A stretch of 64,000 nucleotides of DNA from Capillimicrobium parvum (GCF_021172045.1 NZ_CP087164.1:1-64000), one strand, 5' to 3'. Numbered from the stretch's first letter, positions 1 through 11,233 are shown. Made by a program: numbers and translations. The notes: generated by a model from the sequence alone, not told the origin.

Positions 1-1410
1 GTGTCCGCGGAACTTGTACATGCCTGGTCAGACGTCCGCGCGCGCCTGCAGCGCTCGGTCGACCCCTCAACCTTCGCGATCTGGCTCGACGCCGTCGAGC
101 CGGTCGACCTCACCGCCGACACGCTCGTCGTCGCCGCGCCCGACGAGGCGCGGCGACAGTGGATCGCCGGCCGCTTCGGCCGCCTCCTCCAGCGCTGCGC
201 AGCGGAGGTGCTCGGGCCGACCATCGCGGTCGACGTCGTCGTGGCCCCGGCGGGCGGCCGGCGCACCGGCGCACCCGCGGCGGCCGATGCGGGCCGGCGC
301 GATCGTCCCACCCAGCCGCCGCACTTCCGGCGTCAACACACGCCGGACACGCCGGCGCCGCCGTTGCCGCCGGACGAGGGCGCCTTCAACCCCAAGCTCA
401 CCTTCGACCAGTTCGTCATCGGCGACGGCAACCGCCTCGCCCACGGCGCCGCCCTGGCCGTCGCCGAGATGCCGGGCAGCGCCTATAACCCGCTGTTCAT
501 CTACGGCCCGCCCGGCAACGGCAAGACGCATCTGCTGCACTCGATCGGCAACTACGTCCGCGTGTACGGAAGCGGCCTCAAGGTCCGCTACGTGACGATC
601 GAGTCCTTCACGAACGAGTTCGTCCGCGCGCTGCACGGAGGCGGCTCGATGGACGCCTTCAAGGCGCGCTTCCGCCATGTCGACGTCCTCCTCGTCGACG
701 ACGTGCAGTTCCTCACCTCCAAGGCCCACACCGAGGAGGAGTTCTTCCACACGTTCAACGCGCTGCACGACGCCGGCGCCCAACTGGTCCTCACCTCGGA
801 CCGCCGCCCGCGCGAGCTCGGGGACCTCGAGGACCGCCTGCGCGAGCGCTTCGAGGCCGGCCTGCTCACCGACATCGCCGCCCCCGACCGCGACACCCGC
901 CTCACGATCCTGCGCAAGCGCGTGCAGCACGACGCGATCGCGATCGGCGATCCGGGCGCGCTCGAGGTCATCGCGGACCGCATCGCCGACAGCGTGCGCC
1001 TGCTCGAGGGGGCGCTCATCCGCGTCGTCGCCTACGCGTCGATGACCGCCGAGCCGCTCACGGCCCAGCTCGCCACCCACGTCCTCGACGAGCTCTACCG
1101 CGACCGCAAGCCGGTGCGGCGCACGATCGAGGACGTCCAGCGCACGATCTGCGAGGACTTCTCGATCTCCCCCACGGATCTCGTCTCGAGCGGGCGGACG
1201 CAGCGGCTCGTGTGGCCGCGCCAGCTCGCCATGTACCTCGCGCGCGAGCTGACGGGCCAGACGCTGCCCGCCATCGGGCGCGCGTTCGGCGGCCGGGACC
1301 ACACGACGGTCCTCCACGCGTGCCGGCGCACTGCCGAGCGGATGGCCACCGACCCCGATGCGCAGCGAACCGTTCGGGACCTGACCGAGCGCCTGAGCAG
1401 CCGTTCGTGA
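1..1410 (+). CDS. dnaA: Chromosomal replication initiator DnaA
   Basis: Binds DnaA boxes at the origin and melts it to load the replisome. The 469-residue product has the family layout: a short N-terminal helical domain (about 1-75), a Pro/Arg-rich linker (about 85-130), an AAA+ core with Walker A GPPGNGKT near 169-176 and Walker B LLVDD near 230, and a C-terminal DNA-binding domain with the GGRDHTTVLHA signature near 430. The start is the GTG at base 1, the first base of the window, so its promoter and any upstream origin are not visible. dnaN follows after 151 bases on the same strand. The family assignment is certain. Confidence 0.98.
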   Translation: MSAELVHAWSDVRARLQRSVDPSTFAIWLDAVEPVDLTADTLVVAAPDEARRQWIAGRFGRLLQRCAAEVLGPTIAVDVVVAPAGGRRTGAPAAADAGRRDRPTQPPHFRRQHTPDTPAPPLPPDEGAFNPKLTFDQFVIGDGNRLAHGAALAVAEMPGSAYNPLFIYGPPGNGKTHLLHSIGNYVRVYGSGLKVRYVTIESFTNEFVRALHGGGSMDAFKARFRHVDVLLVDDVQFLTSKAHTEEEFFHTFNALHDAGAQLVLTSDRRPRELGDLEDRLRERFEAGLLTDIAAPDRDTRLTILRKRVQHDAIAIGDPGALEVIADRIADSVRLLEGALIRVVAYASMTAEPLTAQLATHVLDELYRDRKPVRRTIEDVQRTICEDFSISPTDLVSSGRTQRLVWPRQLAMYLARELTGQTLPAIGRAFGGRDHTTVLHACRRTAERMATDPDAQRTVRDLTERLSSRS

Positions 1411-1561
1411 CGACCGGCGCCCGTGCGATGCTCCACGGTCCGCCCACACGCCGTCCACCGCACGGCCGCGCCCCAACCCCGCATTCCCACGGCATTCACC
1501 AGCCCCTCCTCCACATGTCCACCGGCCCTAAGACCCTGAATCCGATCGAGAGGCATTCATC
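1411..1561. other. dnaA-dnaN intergenic region, no clear origin
   Basis: This 151-base C-rich spacer holds three weak DnaA-box-like 9-mers (around 1451, 1507 and 1515; each matches TTGTCCACA at about 6-7 of 9 positions by eye). There is no AT-rich unwinding stretch. Many actinobacteria keep oriC here, but it is too short and GC-rich for a confident call; the origin may lie upstream of base 1. A purine-rich GAGAGG just before the dnaN GTG could serve as its ribosome binding site. Confidence 0.3.
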
Positions 1562-2677
1562 GTGAAGATCACCTGCACGAGCGCCGATCTTCTCGCGCAG
1601 CTGCAGACGGTCTCGCGCGTGGCCTCCACGCGCAGCGCCGTCCAGGCGCTCTCCGGCGTCCAGATCTCCGTCCAGGAGGACGGCGTGGAACTGCGCGCCA
1701 CCGACATGGAGATGGGACTGCGGGTCCCGCTCCAGGCGACGGTCGTGCGGCCGGGCACGGCGGTCGTGCCGGCGCGCCTGACGCTCGACGTCGTCCGCGC
1801 CCTTCCCGCCGCAGAGGTCTCCGTCGAGTTGCGGCCCACCGACCAGGACGTCGAGATCAGGTCCGGGTCCGCCACCTTCCACATCAGGACGCTGCGCAGC
1901 GAGGACTTCCCGCCGCTGCCCGAGGCCGGGGGCGACGCCGTCGTCGAGGTCCCGGCCGCCGCGTTCGTCGAGACCGTCGCCCGCGTCGCCCGCTCGGCGT
2001 CGCGCGACGAGACGCGACCCATCCTCACCGGGATCCTGGTGTCAGCCGCGGGGCGCGAGCTGCGCATGGTGGCGACGGACTCCTACCGGCTCTCGGTGAA
2101 GGAGACGCCGCTGGAGTCCGAGCTCAACGGGGCGTTCGAGGCGAACGTCCCGGCGCGGGCGCTGCAGGAGCTCGTGCGCCTCGCGCAGTCCGGCAGCGAC
2201 GAGGACGGCGCGCTGAGCGTGGGCGTGCGCGCCAACCAGGTCGTCTTCGAGGTGCGCGGCGCCGTCCTGTCGTCACGGCTGATCGACGGTCAGTTCCCGA
2301 ACTACCGCCAGCTCCTCCCCGACAGCTACGAGCACGAGCTGAGGATCGCCGGCCAGGAGCTCACCGACGTCGTGCGCCGCATCAGCCTGCTGGCGCAGAA
2401 GAACGCGCCGCTGAGGCTCGCGTTTCGTGAGGGCGAGCTCACGGTCTCCGCCCAGACGCCGGACGTCGGCGAGGCGAGCGAGACGTTGCCCGTGGCGTTC
2501 GCCGGCGAAGCGTTCGAGATCGGCTTCAACCCGGAGTTCCTACGCGACGGCCTGGAGAGCGTCGAGTCGGGCGATCTGGTGCTGAAGCTCATCAGCCCGC
2601 TGCGCCCGGGCCTGATCGAGGCAGCCGACGGGTCCGGGTTCCTGTACCTGATCATGCCCATCAGATTGAACGTGTGA
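1562..2677 (+). CDS. dnaN: DNA polymerase III sliding clamp (beta subunit)
   Basis: Forms the ring-shaped dimer that tethers DNA polymerase III to DNA. The 371-residue length and the three-fold clamp architecture fit the family; the C-terminus ends in the typical YLIMPIRL sequence that closes domain III. The start is GTG with GAGAGG upstream. The TGA stop overlaps the GTG of a 19-codon micro-cistron (GTGA), the first of three that separate it from recF. The function is certain. Confidence 0.97.
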   Translation: MKITCTSADLLAQLQTVSRVASTRSAVQALSGVQISVQEDGVELRATDMEMGLRVPLQATVVRPGTAVVPARLTLDVVRALPAAEVSVELRPTDQDVEIRSGSATFHIRTLRSEDFPPLPEAGGDAVVEVPAAAFVETVARVARSASRDETRPILTGILVSAAGRELRMVATDSYRLSVKETPLESELNGAFEANVPARALQELVRLAQSGSDEDGALSVGVRANQVVFEVRGAVLSSRLIDGQFPNYRQLLPDSYEHELRIAGQELTDVVRRISLLAQKNAPLRLAFREGELTVSAQTPDVGEASETLPVAFAGEAFEIGFNPEFLRDGLESVESGDLVLKLISPLRPGLIEAADGSGFLYLIMPIRLNV

Positions 2678-2733
2678 GACCCTGCGGGTCGTCACGCGGC
2701 GGCGTTTGGTCCCGGAGCGGGGTTTCGTCGTGA
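2674..2733 (+). CDS. 19-residue micro-cistron, copy 1 (dnaN-recF)
   Basis: GTG start overlaps the dnaN stop as GTGA; its own TGA overlaps the next unit's GTG. The predicted peptide is MRPCGSSRGGVWSRSGVSS. No known family is recognised. Exact 19-codon length, overlapping stops and starts, and gap-free similarity to units at other junctions are the evidence; translation itself is inferred. Confidence 0.5.
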   Translation: MRPCGSSRGGVWSRSGVSS

Positions 2734-2789
2734 GGCCCTGCGGGTCATCACGCGGCGGCGTTTGGTCCCGGAGCGGGGTTTCGTCGTGA
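2730..2789 (+). CDS. 19-residue micro-cistron, copy 2 (dnaN-recF)
   Basis: Encodes the same peptide as copy 1; the DNA differs only by AGA to AGG at codon 2 and TCG to TCA at codon 6, both synonymous. Start and stop are embedded in GTGA overlaps on both sides. Confidence 0.5.
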   Translation: MRPCGSSRGGVWSRSGVSS

Positions 2790-2845
2790 GGCCCTGCGGG
2801 TCATCACGCGGCGGCGTTTGGTCCCGGAGCGGGGTTTCGTCGTGA
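2786..2845 (+). CDS. 19-residue micro-cistron, copy 3 (dnaN-recF)
   Basis: Identical in sequence to copy 2. Its TGA overlaps the recF GTG at 2842, so reinitiation after this peptide could deliver ribosomes to recF. Confidence 0.5.
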   Translation: MRPCGSSRGGVWSRSGVSS

Positions 2846-3942
2846 TCGTCACTCGTCTCCGGCTGCGCGACTTCCGCTCATACGCCGCCGCGGACGTGGC
2901 GTTCGGTGAGGGGCTGACCGTGCTGCACGGTCGCAATGGTGCGGGGAAGACGAACCTCCTGGAGGCGCTGTACTTCGGTTGCACCGGGCGCTCCTGCCGG
3001 ACGAGCAACGAGCGCGAGGTGGTCCGCTTCGGGGCCACCGCGGCGCGCGTCGAGGTCGACGGCCACGATCCGGACGGCCCGCATGCTCTGTCCGTGGGCT
3101 TCCAGCCGGGGGAGGCGAAGCGGATGCGCGTCGACGGCGCCCCCGTCGAGCGCATGGCCGACGCGCCTGCGCGCCCGCTGGTCTCGGTGTTCCTGCCCGA
3201 CCGGCTGGAGTTGGTGAAGGGCGCGCCCGCGCTGCGGCGCGCGCACGTCGATCAGGTCGTCGCCGCGCTGTGGCCGGCGCGCGCCGACACGCGCCGCGCC
3301 TACTCCGCGGCGCTGGCGCAGCGCAACGCCCTGCTGCAGCGCATCCGCGCCGGCCGGGCGAACCGGGCGTCGCTGCCCGCCTGGGACGCCGAGCTCGCCC
3401 GCCACGGCGTGGCGTTGCGCGACGATCGCGCCCGGGCCGTCGAGTTGCTGCGCGAGCGCTTCGCGACGCTCGCCGGTGAGCTCGGACTGGCGGGGACCGC
3501 CGGCGCGCGCTTCCGGCCGCGGACGCGCGCAGCGACGCCTGAGGCCTTCGCCGCGGAGCTGGCCGAGCGGGTGGATGGCGATCTGGAACGGGGCTTCACC
3601 GGCCACGGCCCGCACCGCGACGACCTCGTGCTCGAGCGCGACGGCCGGGACCTGCGCGCCTACGGGTCCCAGGGCGAGCAGCGGCTGGCCCTGCTGGCGC
3701 TGCTCATCGCCGAGCGCGAGGCGCTCGCCGAGGCGCGCGGCCGCCCGCCGCTGCTCCTGCTCGACGACGTCATGAGCGAGCTGGACCCTGACCGCCGCGA
3801 GCGTCTGGCGGAGCGGATCGCGCGCCACGGTCAGAGCGTCGTCACCACCACCGACCTCGCCCATGTGCCGGGCGCGTCCAGCGGCGACGTGACACGCGTC
3901 GCGGTCGGCGAGGGCACCGTGCTCCAGGAGGCGGCGGCATGA
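2842..3942 (+). CDS. recF: DNA replication and repair protein RecF
   Basis: SMC-like ATPase that helps load RecA at gaps with RecO and RecR. Walker A GRNGAGKTN lies near residue 30, the signature-like YGSQGEQR near 274 and Walker B LLLLDDVMSELD near 303, in the right order for a 366-residue RecF. The GTG at 2842 is chosen because it gives the conserved N-terminus (VTRLRLRDFRSY) and continues the GTGA pattern of the upstream 56-bp units; a TTG at 2818 would translate part of the repeat. The stop overlaps the next start (ATGA). Confidence 0.96.
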   Translation: MIVTRLRLRDFRSYAAADVAFGEGLTVLHGRNGAGKTNLLEALYFGCTGRSCRTSNEREVVRFGATAARVEVDGHDPDGPHALSVGFQPGEAKRMRVDGAPVERMADAPARPLVSVFLPDRLELVKGAPALRRAHVDQVVAALWPARADTRRAYSAALAQRNALLQRIRAGRANRASLPAWDAELARHGVALRDDRARAVELLRERFATLAGELGLAGTAGARFRPRTRAATPEAFAAELAERVDGDLERGFTGHGPHRDDLVLERDGRDLRAYGSQGEQRLALLALLIAEREALAEARGRPPLLLLDDVMSELDPDRRERLAERIARHGQSVVTTTDLAHVPGASSGDVTRVAVGEGTVLQEAAA

Positions 3943-4235
3943 GGCGCCATGCGCCGCGGCCCGCGGCGCTCGCCGTCGAGTCGCTCGCCTCGGCGGTCGC
4001 GCCGGCCACCCCGCTCGCCCGGATCCAGCGGGCTTGGCCCGCGGCTGTCGGCGAGTTCGTCGCCGGCCACGCGTCGCCGCTGCGTGAGCGCGGCGGGACG
4101 CTCACGGTGTACTGCGCGGAGTCGGTCTGGGCCCAGGAGGTGGCGCTCATGGCCGTCGAGTACGTGGCCGCGATCAACCGCGAACTGGGTGAGGCGCTGG
4201 TGCGCGAGATCCGAACCACGGCAACCCCGCGCTGA
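3939..4235 (+). CDS. DciA-like DUF721 protein (helicase loader type)
   Basis: A small 98-residue protein of the DUF721/DciA family, found next to recF and gyrB in many actinobacteria. DciA proteins help load or control the replicative helicase DnaB in bacteria without DnaC; that role is known for the family and inferred here. The conserved core can be seen: a W..AVG..... segment near residues 33-40, a VYC.ESVWAQE segment near 57-67, and a C-terminal basic stretch. The ATG overlaps the recF stop by four bases, so it is translationally coupled. The last gene before the gyrB promoter region. Confidence 0.85.
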   Translation: MRRHAPRPAALAVESLASAVAPATPLARIQRAWPAAVGEFVAGHASPLRERGGTLTVYCAESVWAQEVALMAVEYVAAINRELGEALVREIRTTATPR

Positions 4236-4304
4236 GGGCCGTCAAAGTGGCCTGTTTGCAGGCTAAAGCACCTAGCTGGACCGGGGGTTCAGGACGGCGA
4301 ATGT

Positions 4305-4312
4305 GCTATTGT
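4305..4312 (+). promoter_or_regulatory. Extended -10 promoter candidate for gyrB
   Basis: TG, one base, then TATTGT (4307-4312) in an otherwise GC-rich 157-base gap between dciA and gyrB. No good -35 hexamer sits at the normal distance, so it would act as an extended -10 element. Position, local AT-richness and the long leader that follows support the call. Confidence 0.4.
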
Positions 4313-4332
4313 TCTGTCAACTAATCGTTTCC

Positions 4333-4373
4333 GCCCCGGACCGCCGCCGGCTGTGGCGCGACCGGGGCTTTCT
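4333..4373 (+). terminator. Hairpin with T-rich tail in the gyrB leader
   Basis: GCCCCGG (4333-4339) pairs with CCGGGGC (4362-4368), with inner CGCC/GGCG pairing, and is followed by TTTCT. It lies between the candidate promoter and the gyrB ribosome binding site (GGAGG at 4383-4387), so it could attenuate gyrB transcription or end transcription from dciA. Confidence 0.45.
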
Positions 4374-4380
4374 CACGTAA

Positions 4381-6813
<2,433 letters not shown>

Positions 6814-6839
6814 GTCCGAGATCGCGAAGGAGGTGAAGC

Positions 6840-9422
6840 ATGGGAACTGACGTCATCGGCGGCGGCAACGTCGAACCGCGCGCGCTCGAGGACGAGATGC
6901 GCACGGCGTACCTCGACTACGCGATGTCCGTCATCGTCGGCCGGGCGCTGCCCGATGTCCGCGATGGGCTCAAGCCGGTCCATCGCCGCGTCCTGTACGC
7001 CATGCAGGAGGCCGGCCTGCAGCCGAACCGGCCGTATTCGAAGTCCGCCCGCATCGTCGGCGACGTGATGGGCAAGTACCACCCGCACGGCGACGCGTCG
7101 ATCTACGACACGTTGGTGCGGATGACGCAGGACTTCTCGATGCGCTACATCCTCGCCGACGGCCAGGGCAACTTCGGCTCGATCGACGACGATCCGGCCG
7201 CGGCCATGCGCTACACGGAGGCCCGCCTCTCGCGGATGGCCACCGAGATGCTGCGCGACATCGACGAGGACACGGTCAACTTCGCGCCCAACTACGACGG
7301 CCGCAACCAGGAGCCGACCGTCCTGCCGTCGCGCTTCCCGAACCTGCTCGTCAACGGGTCGTCCGGCATCGCGGTCGGGATGGCGACGAACATCCCGCCC
7401 CACAACCTCACCGAGGTCATCGGCGCGGTCAAGGCGTTCATCGACGATCCCGAGATCGACACGGCCGGCCTCATGAAGTACATCCACGGCCCGGACTTCC
7501 CGACGGGCGGGATCATCCTGGGCCGCCAGGGCATCCGCGACGCCTACGAGACCGGGCGCGGCCGGGTGCGCGTGCGGGCGAAGGCGCACATCGAGGACAT
7601 CGGCCGGGGCAAGGAGGCGATCATCGTCACCGAGCTGCCCTTCATGGTCAAGAAGGGCGGCCCCAACGGCCTGCTCGTGAAGATGAGCGAGCTCGTGGAG
7701 GACAAGAAGATCCCGGAGATCACCGAGATCCAGGACTACACGGACGGCCGCTCCGGCATGCGGGTCGTCATCGAGCTCAAGCGCGACGCCATCCCGAAGG
7801 TCGTGCTCAACAAGCTCTACAAGCACACCGCGATGCAGACGACGTTCGGCGTCAACACCGTCGCGCTCGTCGATGGTGTGCCGCGCACCCTGCCGCTGCA
7901 GGCGCTGATCAAGAACTACGTCGACCATCAGCGCGACGTCATCGTGCGGCGGACGAAGTACCGCCTCCGTGAAGCGGAGGCGCGCGCCCACGTCCTCGAA
8001 GGTCTGCTGATCGCCATCGGCAACATCGACGAGGTCATCGCGCTCATCCGGGCCTCGCGCGACACGGAGGAGGCCCGGAACGGCCTGATGGAGCGCTTCG
8101 ACCTGTCGCGCATCCAGGCGCAGGCGATCGTCGACCTGCGGCTCGGCCGCCTCACCGCGCTCGAGGCCGACAAGATCAAGGCCGAGTACGACGACCTCAC
8201 CGAGCAGATCGCCGAGTTCCGGGCGATCCTCGGCTCGGAGCAGCGGGTCCTGGACATCATCAAGGAGGAGCTCGACGAGATCGACGAGCGCTTCGGCGAC
8301 GAGCGGCGCACGCAGATCACGCACTCCGAGGACGAGATCGACATCGAGGACCTGATCGCCGACCAGCAGATGGTCATCACGATCACGAAGTCCGGCTACA
8401 TCAAATCGCTGCCGCTGGCCACGTATCGCCAGCAGCAGCGCGGCGGCCGCGGCGTGACCGGGATGGACATGAAGGACGGCGACTACATCGAGCACCTGTT
8501 CGTCACGTCGTCGCACGACTACCTGCTGTTCTTCTCCAACCGCGGCAAGGTCTACCGGTCGAAGGTCTACGACCTGCCGGAGGCGTCGCGCACGGCGAAG
8601 GGCCGCGCCCTGGTCAACGTGCTGCCGCTGCGCGAGGGCGAGCGGATCCAGTCCGTGCTCGCCACCCGTGCCTACGACGAGGGCAAGTACCTGGTGTTCG
8701 CGACGCGCAACGGCGTGGTCAAGAAGACCGAGTTCCAGGCATACAACACGCCGATCAAGGCCGACGGCATCATCGCCATCAACATCCGCGACGACGACGA
8801 GCTGGTGGCGGTCCGCCGCACGAGCGGCGACGACGACATCCTCATGGTGTCGCGCAAGGGCCAGGCGGTGCGCTTCCACGAGGAGGGCGCGCGGGCGATG
8901 GGCCGCGACACCTCCGGTGTCCGGGGAATGGACGTCTCCGGCAAGGACGATGCCGTTCTGGCCATGGACGTCGCGCGCGACGACCAGGAACTGCTCGTCG
9001 TGACCGAGAACGGCTACGGCAAGCGGACGTCGATCAGCGAGTACCGCAAGACGAACCGTGGCGCCAAGGGCGTCGGCACGATCAAGCTCACCGAGGCGAA
9101 GGGCGCTCTCGCCGGCGCGCTGGTCGTCCGCGAGCACCAGGAGCTCGTGTTCATCTCGGTCGGCGGCATGGTCCAGCGGACCGGCGTGCGCGGCATCAGC
9201 CGCTACGGGCGCCTGTCGCAGGGCGTGCGCGTCATGAACATGAAGGACGACGACCGGGTCTCGGCCGTCGCCCTGATCGTCGAGTCCGGCGCCAACGGCG
9301 ACGCGGTCGACGAGGGCGACGAGGTCAGCGCAGACGGCGCCACGCCGCTCGACGCCATCGAGCCGGCGGACGAGGAGCTGCACGACCTCGACGACGGCAC
9401 GGAGGAGACCGACGAGTCGTAG
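6840..9422 (+). CDS. gyrA: DNA gyrase subunit A
   Basis: Breakage-reunion subunit of gyrase. The active-site region [11 protein letters not shown], with its catalytic tyrosine near residue 125, and the quinolone-resistance region ([15 protein letters not shown]) are intact. The C-terminal beta-pinwheel DNA-wrapping domain begins after residue 500 and contains the GyrA box as QQRGGRG near 531. The 860-residue length is normal, with an acidic tail ([10 protein letters not shown]). ATG at 6840 is preceded by AAGGAGGTGA. It is co-transcribed with gyrB and ends at a strong terminator. Confidence 0.98.
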   Translation: MGTDVIGGGNVEPRALEDEMRTAYLDYAMSVIVGRALPDVRDGLKPVHRRVLYAMQEAGLQPNRPYSKSARIVGDVMGKYHPHGDASIYDTLVRMTQDFSMRYILADGQGNFGSIDDDPAAAMRYTEARLSRMATEMLRDIDEDTVNFAPNYDGRNQEPTVLPSRFPNLLVNGSSGIAVGMATNIPPHNLTEVIGAVKAFIDDPEIDTAGLMKYIHGPDFPTGGIILGRQGIRDAYETGRGRVRVRAKAHIEDIGRGKEAIIVTELPFMVKKGGPNGLLVKMSELVEDKKIPEITEIQDYTDGRSGMRVVIELKRDAIPKVVLNKLYKHTAMQTTFGVNTVALVDGVPRTLPLQALIKNYVDHQRDVIVRRTKYRLREAEARAHVLEGLLIAIGNIDEVIALIRASRDTEEARNGLMERFDLSRIQAQAIVDLRLGRLTALEADKIKAEYDDLTEQIAEFRAILGSEQRVLDIIKEELDEIDERFGDERRTQITHSEDEIDIEDLIADQQMVITITKSGYIKSLPLATYRQQQRGGRGVTGMDMKDGDYIEHLFVTSSHDYLLFFSNRGKVYRSKVYDLPEASRTAKGRALVNVLPLREGERIQSVLATRAYDEGKYLVFATRNGVVKKTEFQAYNTPIKADGIIAINIRDDDELVAVRRTSGDDDILMVSRKGQAVRFHEEGARAMGRDTSGVRGMDVSGKDDAVLAMDVARDDQELLVVTENGYGKRTSISEYRKTNRGAKGVGTIKLTEAKGALAGALVVREHQELVFISVGGMVQRTGVRGISRYGRLSQGVRVMNMKDDDRVSAVALIVESGANGDAVDEGDEVSADGATPLDAIEPADEELHDLDDGTEETDES

Positions 9423-9449
9423 GGGGCCGCAGCATGCCCCCGGAACGCA

Positions 9450-9486
9450 CGAAGGGCGCCTCGACTGGGGCGCCCTTCGCGTTTTC
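9450..9486 (+). terminator. Intrinsic terminator after gyrA
   Basis: An 11-bp perfect stem (9450-9460 with 9469-9479, arm CGAAGGGCGCC), an eight-base loop and a CGTTTTC tail, 27 bases after the gyrA stop. It is the clearest rho-independent terminator in the window. Confidence 0.9.
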
Positions 9487-9730
9487 AGCAGGGACTGGAC
9501 AGAGATCGGCGACAACGCTGCGCAGATGCTGACTCGTGCGCGCCGGGGGGACCAGGTCCGGCATGTCGACGACGGTGGCCCGGGTTGGATTCCGCCAGGC
9601 GGCTCCAGCCAATCCGACCTAGCGGCCGGTCACCTCCAGGGTCCCGCAAGAACTGTGACTACTGATACGGACCACCTCCTTTCTCTGGTATCGGCAGAGT
9701 AGCGAAGGCGGGGGACGTTGACGAGGCGCG
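9487..9730. other. Gap with hairpins and a candidate minus-strand leader ORF
   Basis: Between the gyrA terminator and the HNH gene. Two structured elements are seen: an inverted repeat at 9583-9619 (GGTTGGATT with AATCCGACC, inner CCGCC/GGCGG) and, on the minus strand, an AGAAAGGAGGT sequence (9674-9684) flanked by GATAC/GTATC arms. No tRNA or other gene was recognised. Confidence 0.5.
9619..9675 (-). CDS. Candidate 18-residue leader-like ORF after HNH gene
   Basis: On the minus strand a near-perfect complement of the 16S rRNA tail (AGAAAGGAGG) abuts a GTG that opens an 18-codon frame, VVRISSHSSCGTLEVTGR, whose TAG is immediately followed by the hairpin at 9583-9619. The spacing between the ribosome-binding sequence and GTG is almost zero, which is abnormal, so translation is uncertain. 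No function can be assigned. Confidence 0.25.
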   Translation of the reverse strand: MVRISSHSSCGTLEVTGR

Positions 9731-10312
9731 TCAGGCGGCTTCGGGGAGGTACTGTCGCCAGCCCGACGGGATGGTCGGGCTCGCCACGTGGATGAAGATC
9801 GCCGGGTGCGGCGTGCGCGGCGCCTTGCGGGGCGTCATGCCGATCTGGTTCGGCAGCCGATCGCCCTTGCGCCGGTTGCAGGGCGCGCAGGCGGCGACGA
9901 TGTTCTCCCAGCTCGACAGGCCGCCCTTCGAGCGGGGGATCACGTGGTCGACGGTCAGGTTCGAGCGCGAGCCGCAGTACTGGCACGCCCATCCGTCACG
10001 GGCGAACACCGCCCGGCGGGTGATCTTGCGCTTGTGCGTGTCACGCGGGACCCGCACGTAGCTGACGAGGCGGATCACGACCGGCCGCGCCATCGTCGTG
10101 TACTCGGCGTGCAGGTCGCGCGACGACCGCTCGATCAGCTCCGCCTTCTCCTTGAGCAGGAGCACCACTGCGCGACGCACCGTGCAGACGTTGATCGGCT
10201 CATACGTGGCATTGAGGACGAGCACCCGGCCAGACGACTCATGTCCACGCCGCCGGTGCTCAGAGAGCGGCGTGGACGATTGAGGTGGGATCGGCGAAGC
10301 TACCTCTGCCAT
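9731..10312 (-). CDS. HNH endonuclease family protein
   Basis: A 193-residue protein with an HNH nuclease fold: CQYCG near residue 118, TVDHVIPRSKGG (the first H of HNH) and CAPCNRRKG, so two CxxC pairs bind zinc around the active site. The N-terminal part (VLVLNATYEPINVCTVRRAVVLL) is typical of the common actinobacterial single-domain HNH family whose role is not established; it is not an obvious restriction enzyme. The ATG at 10312 is chosen; an upstream GTG would add a poorly conserved extension. It lies downstream of pheA on the same strand, 69 bases away. Confidence 0.85.
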   Translation of the reverse strand: MAEVASPIPPQSSTPLSEHRRRGHESSGRVLVLNATYEPINVCTVRRAVVLLLKEKAELIERSSRDLHAEYTTMARPVVIRLVSYVRVPRDTHKRKITRRAVFARDGWACQYCGSRSNLTVDHVIPRSKGGLSSWENIVAACAPCNRRKGDRLPNQIGMTPRKAPRTPHPAIFIHVASPTIPSGWRQYLPEAA

Positions 10313-10381
10313 GGCCTGGGCGGGAAGTCTAGCGGCAGGATCGGCGCATCTGGCCGTGCCCACGCGCCCGTTGCGGGGCGT

Positions 10382-11233
10382 TCACCGCGCCGCCGGATAG
10401 GTACCGAGGGTCCGCAGCCCCTCGCAGTGCGTCCCCAGGCCGGCGAGCGCCTCGGCCACCGCGGGATCGTCGGCACGGCCCTCCAGGTCGACGAAGAACA
10501 TGTAGTGGCCGAGCCCCATACGCCGTGGCCGCGACTCGATCCGCGTGAGGTTCACGCCCCGCGAGGCCAGCTCCGACAGGCACCGCACGAGCCATCCGGG
10601 CGTCGCGTCGCCGCCGCCCCAGAAGACGACCGAGGTCTTGAAGCGCCGGCCCCCGCCGGCCGGCACGACCGCCGCCTCGTCGTCGTGGCGGGCGAGCCAC
10701 ACGAACCGCGTCACGTTGCCGGCGAGGTCCTCGATGCCCTCGCGCAGCACCCGGCAGCCGTAGAGCTCGGCGGCGAGGCGGTTGCCGATCGCCGCCCGTC
10801 CCGCCTCGCCGTCCTCGGCGACCATCCGCACCGCCTCGGAGGTCGAGCTCGCCGCGAGCACGACGGCGCGGGGCAGCCGCTCGCGCAGGAAGCGCGCGCA
10901 CTGGGCGTTGGCCTGCGGGTGGGAGGCGACGATGCGGATCTCGTCCAGTTCGAGCTCCTCGAGCGCGATGAGGCAGTGGCTGATCGGCCGTACGACCTCG
11001 TCGACGATCACGACGTCCTCGGTCTCGACCGCCAGCGCGTCGAGCGTGGCGTCGACGGAGCCCTCCAGCGCGTTCTCGATCGGCACGACGCCGCGCCGGA
11101 CGGCTCCGTCCTGCACGGCCAGCACGGTCGCGTAGATCGACGGCAGCGCGACGGCGTCGACGCCGTCCGGCGCGCTCGCGCGCAGGGCCTCCTCCGTGAA
11201 GGTGCCGCGGGGGCCGAAGTAGCCGACCCTCAT
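10382..11233 (-). CDS. pheA: Prephenate dehydratase
   Basis: Converts prephenate to phenylpyruvate in phenylalanine synthesis. At 283 residues it is a monofunctional enzyme with no chorismate mutase domain. The N-terminus (VGYFGPRGTFTEEAL) and the catalytic GNVTRF motif (the threonine is essential in the family) are present, followed by a C-terminal ACT domain with NLTRIESRP, the phenylalanine-binding ESRP motif used for feedback inhibition. The start overlaps the stop of the DUF4446 gene by four bases (ATGA), so the two are coupled. Its stop also forms GTGA, but the frame that follows does not resemble the 19-codon micro-cistrons. Confidence 0.95.
   Translation of the reverse strand: MRVGYFGPRGTFTEEALRASAPDGVDAVALPSIYATVLAVQDGAVRRGVVPIENALEGSVDATLDALAVETEDVVIVDEVVRPISHCLIALEELELDEIRIVASHPQANAQCARFLRERLPRAVVLAASSTSEAVRMVAEDGEAGRAAIGNRLAAELYGCRVLREGIEDLAGNVTRFVWLARHDDEAAVVPAGGGRRFKTSVVFWGGGDATPGWLVRCLSELASRGVNLTRIESRPRRMGLGHYMFFVDLEGRADDPAVAEALAGLGTHCEGLRTLGTYPAAR

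Larger units (their letters stand above)
2674..2841 (+). repeat. Tandem array of three 56-bp intercistronic units
   Basis: Three head-to-tail copies begin at 2674, 2730 and 2786, each exactly 56 bp; a fourth GTGA at 2842 is the recF start. Copies 2 and 3 are identical and copy 1 differs at two positions, indicating recent duplication. Each unit opens with GTGAG-CCCTGCGGG-TC-TCAC, which can fold as a hairpin covering the preceding stop codon, and ends with a GGAGCGGGG tract 10-15 nt before the next GTG that could act as a ribosome binding site. Related units occur at 17400, 60392, 61809 and 62697. Confidence 0.95.

Noticed and set aside
67-1476. Long open frames antisense to dnaA, gyrB/gyrA, ddl and flagellar genes
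   Set aside because: Composition is Arg/Ala/Val-rich without motifs; high GC content keeps these frames open opposite real genes.
1411-1561. oriC between dnaA and dnaN
   Set aside because: Only three poor DnaA-box-like 9-mers and no AT-rich stretch; not enough for an origin call.
10325-10385. GTGA overlap at the pheA stop followed by an 18-codon frame (NAPQRARGHGQMRRSCR)
   Set aside because: It has no MRP-x-G start, does not reach the next gene's start codon, and is one codon shorter than the family; probably chance.
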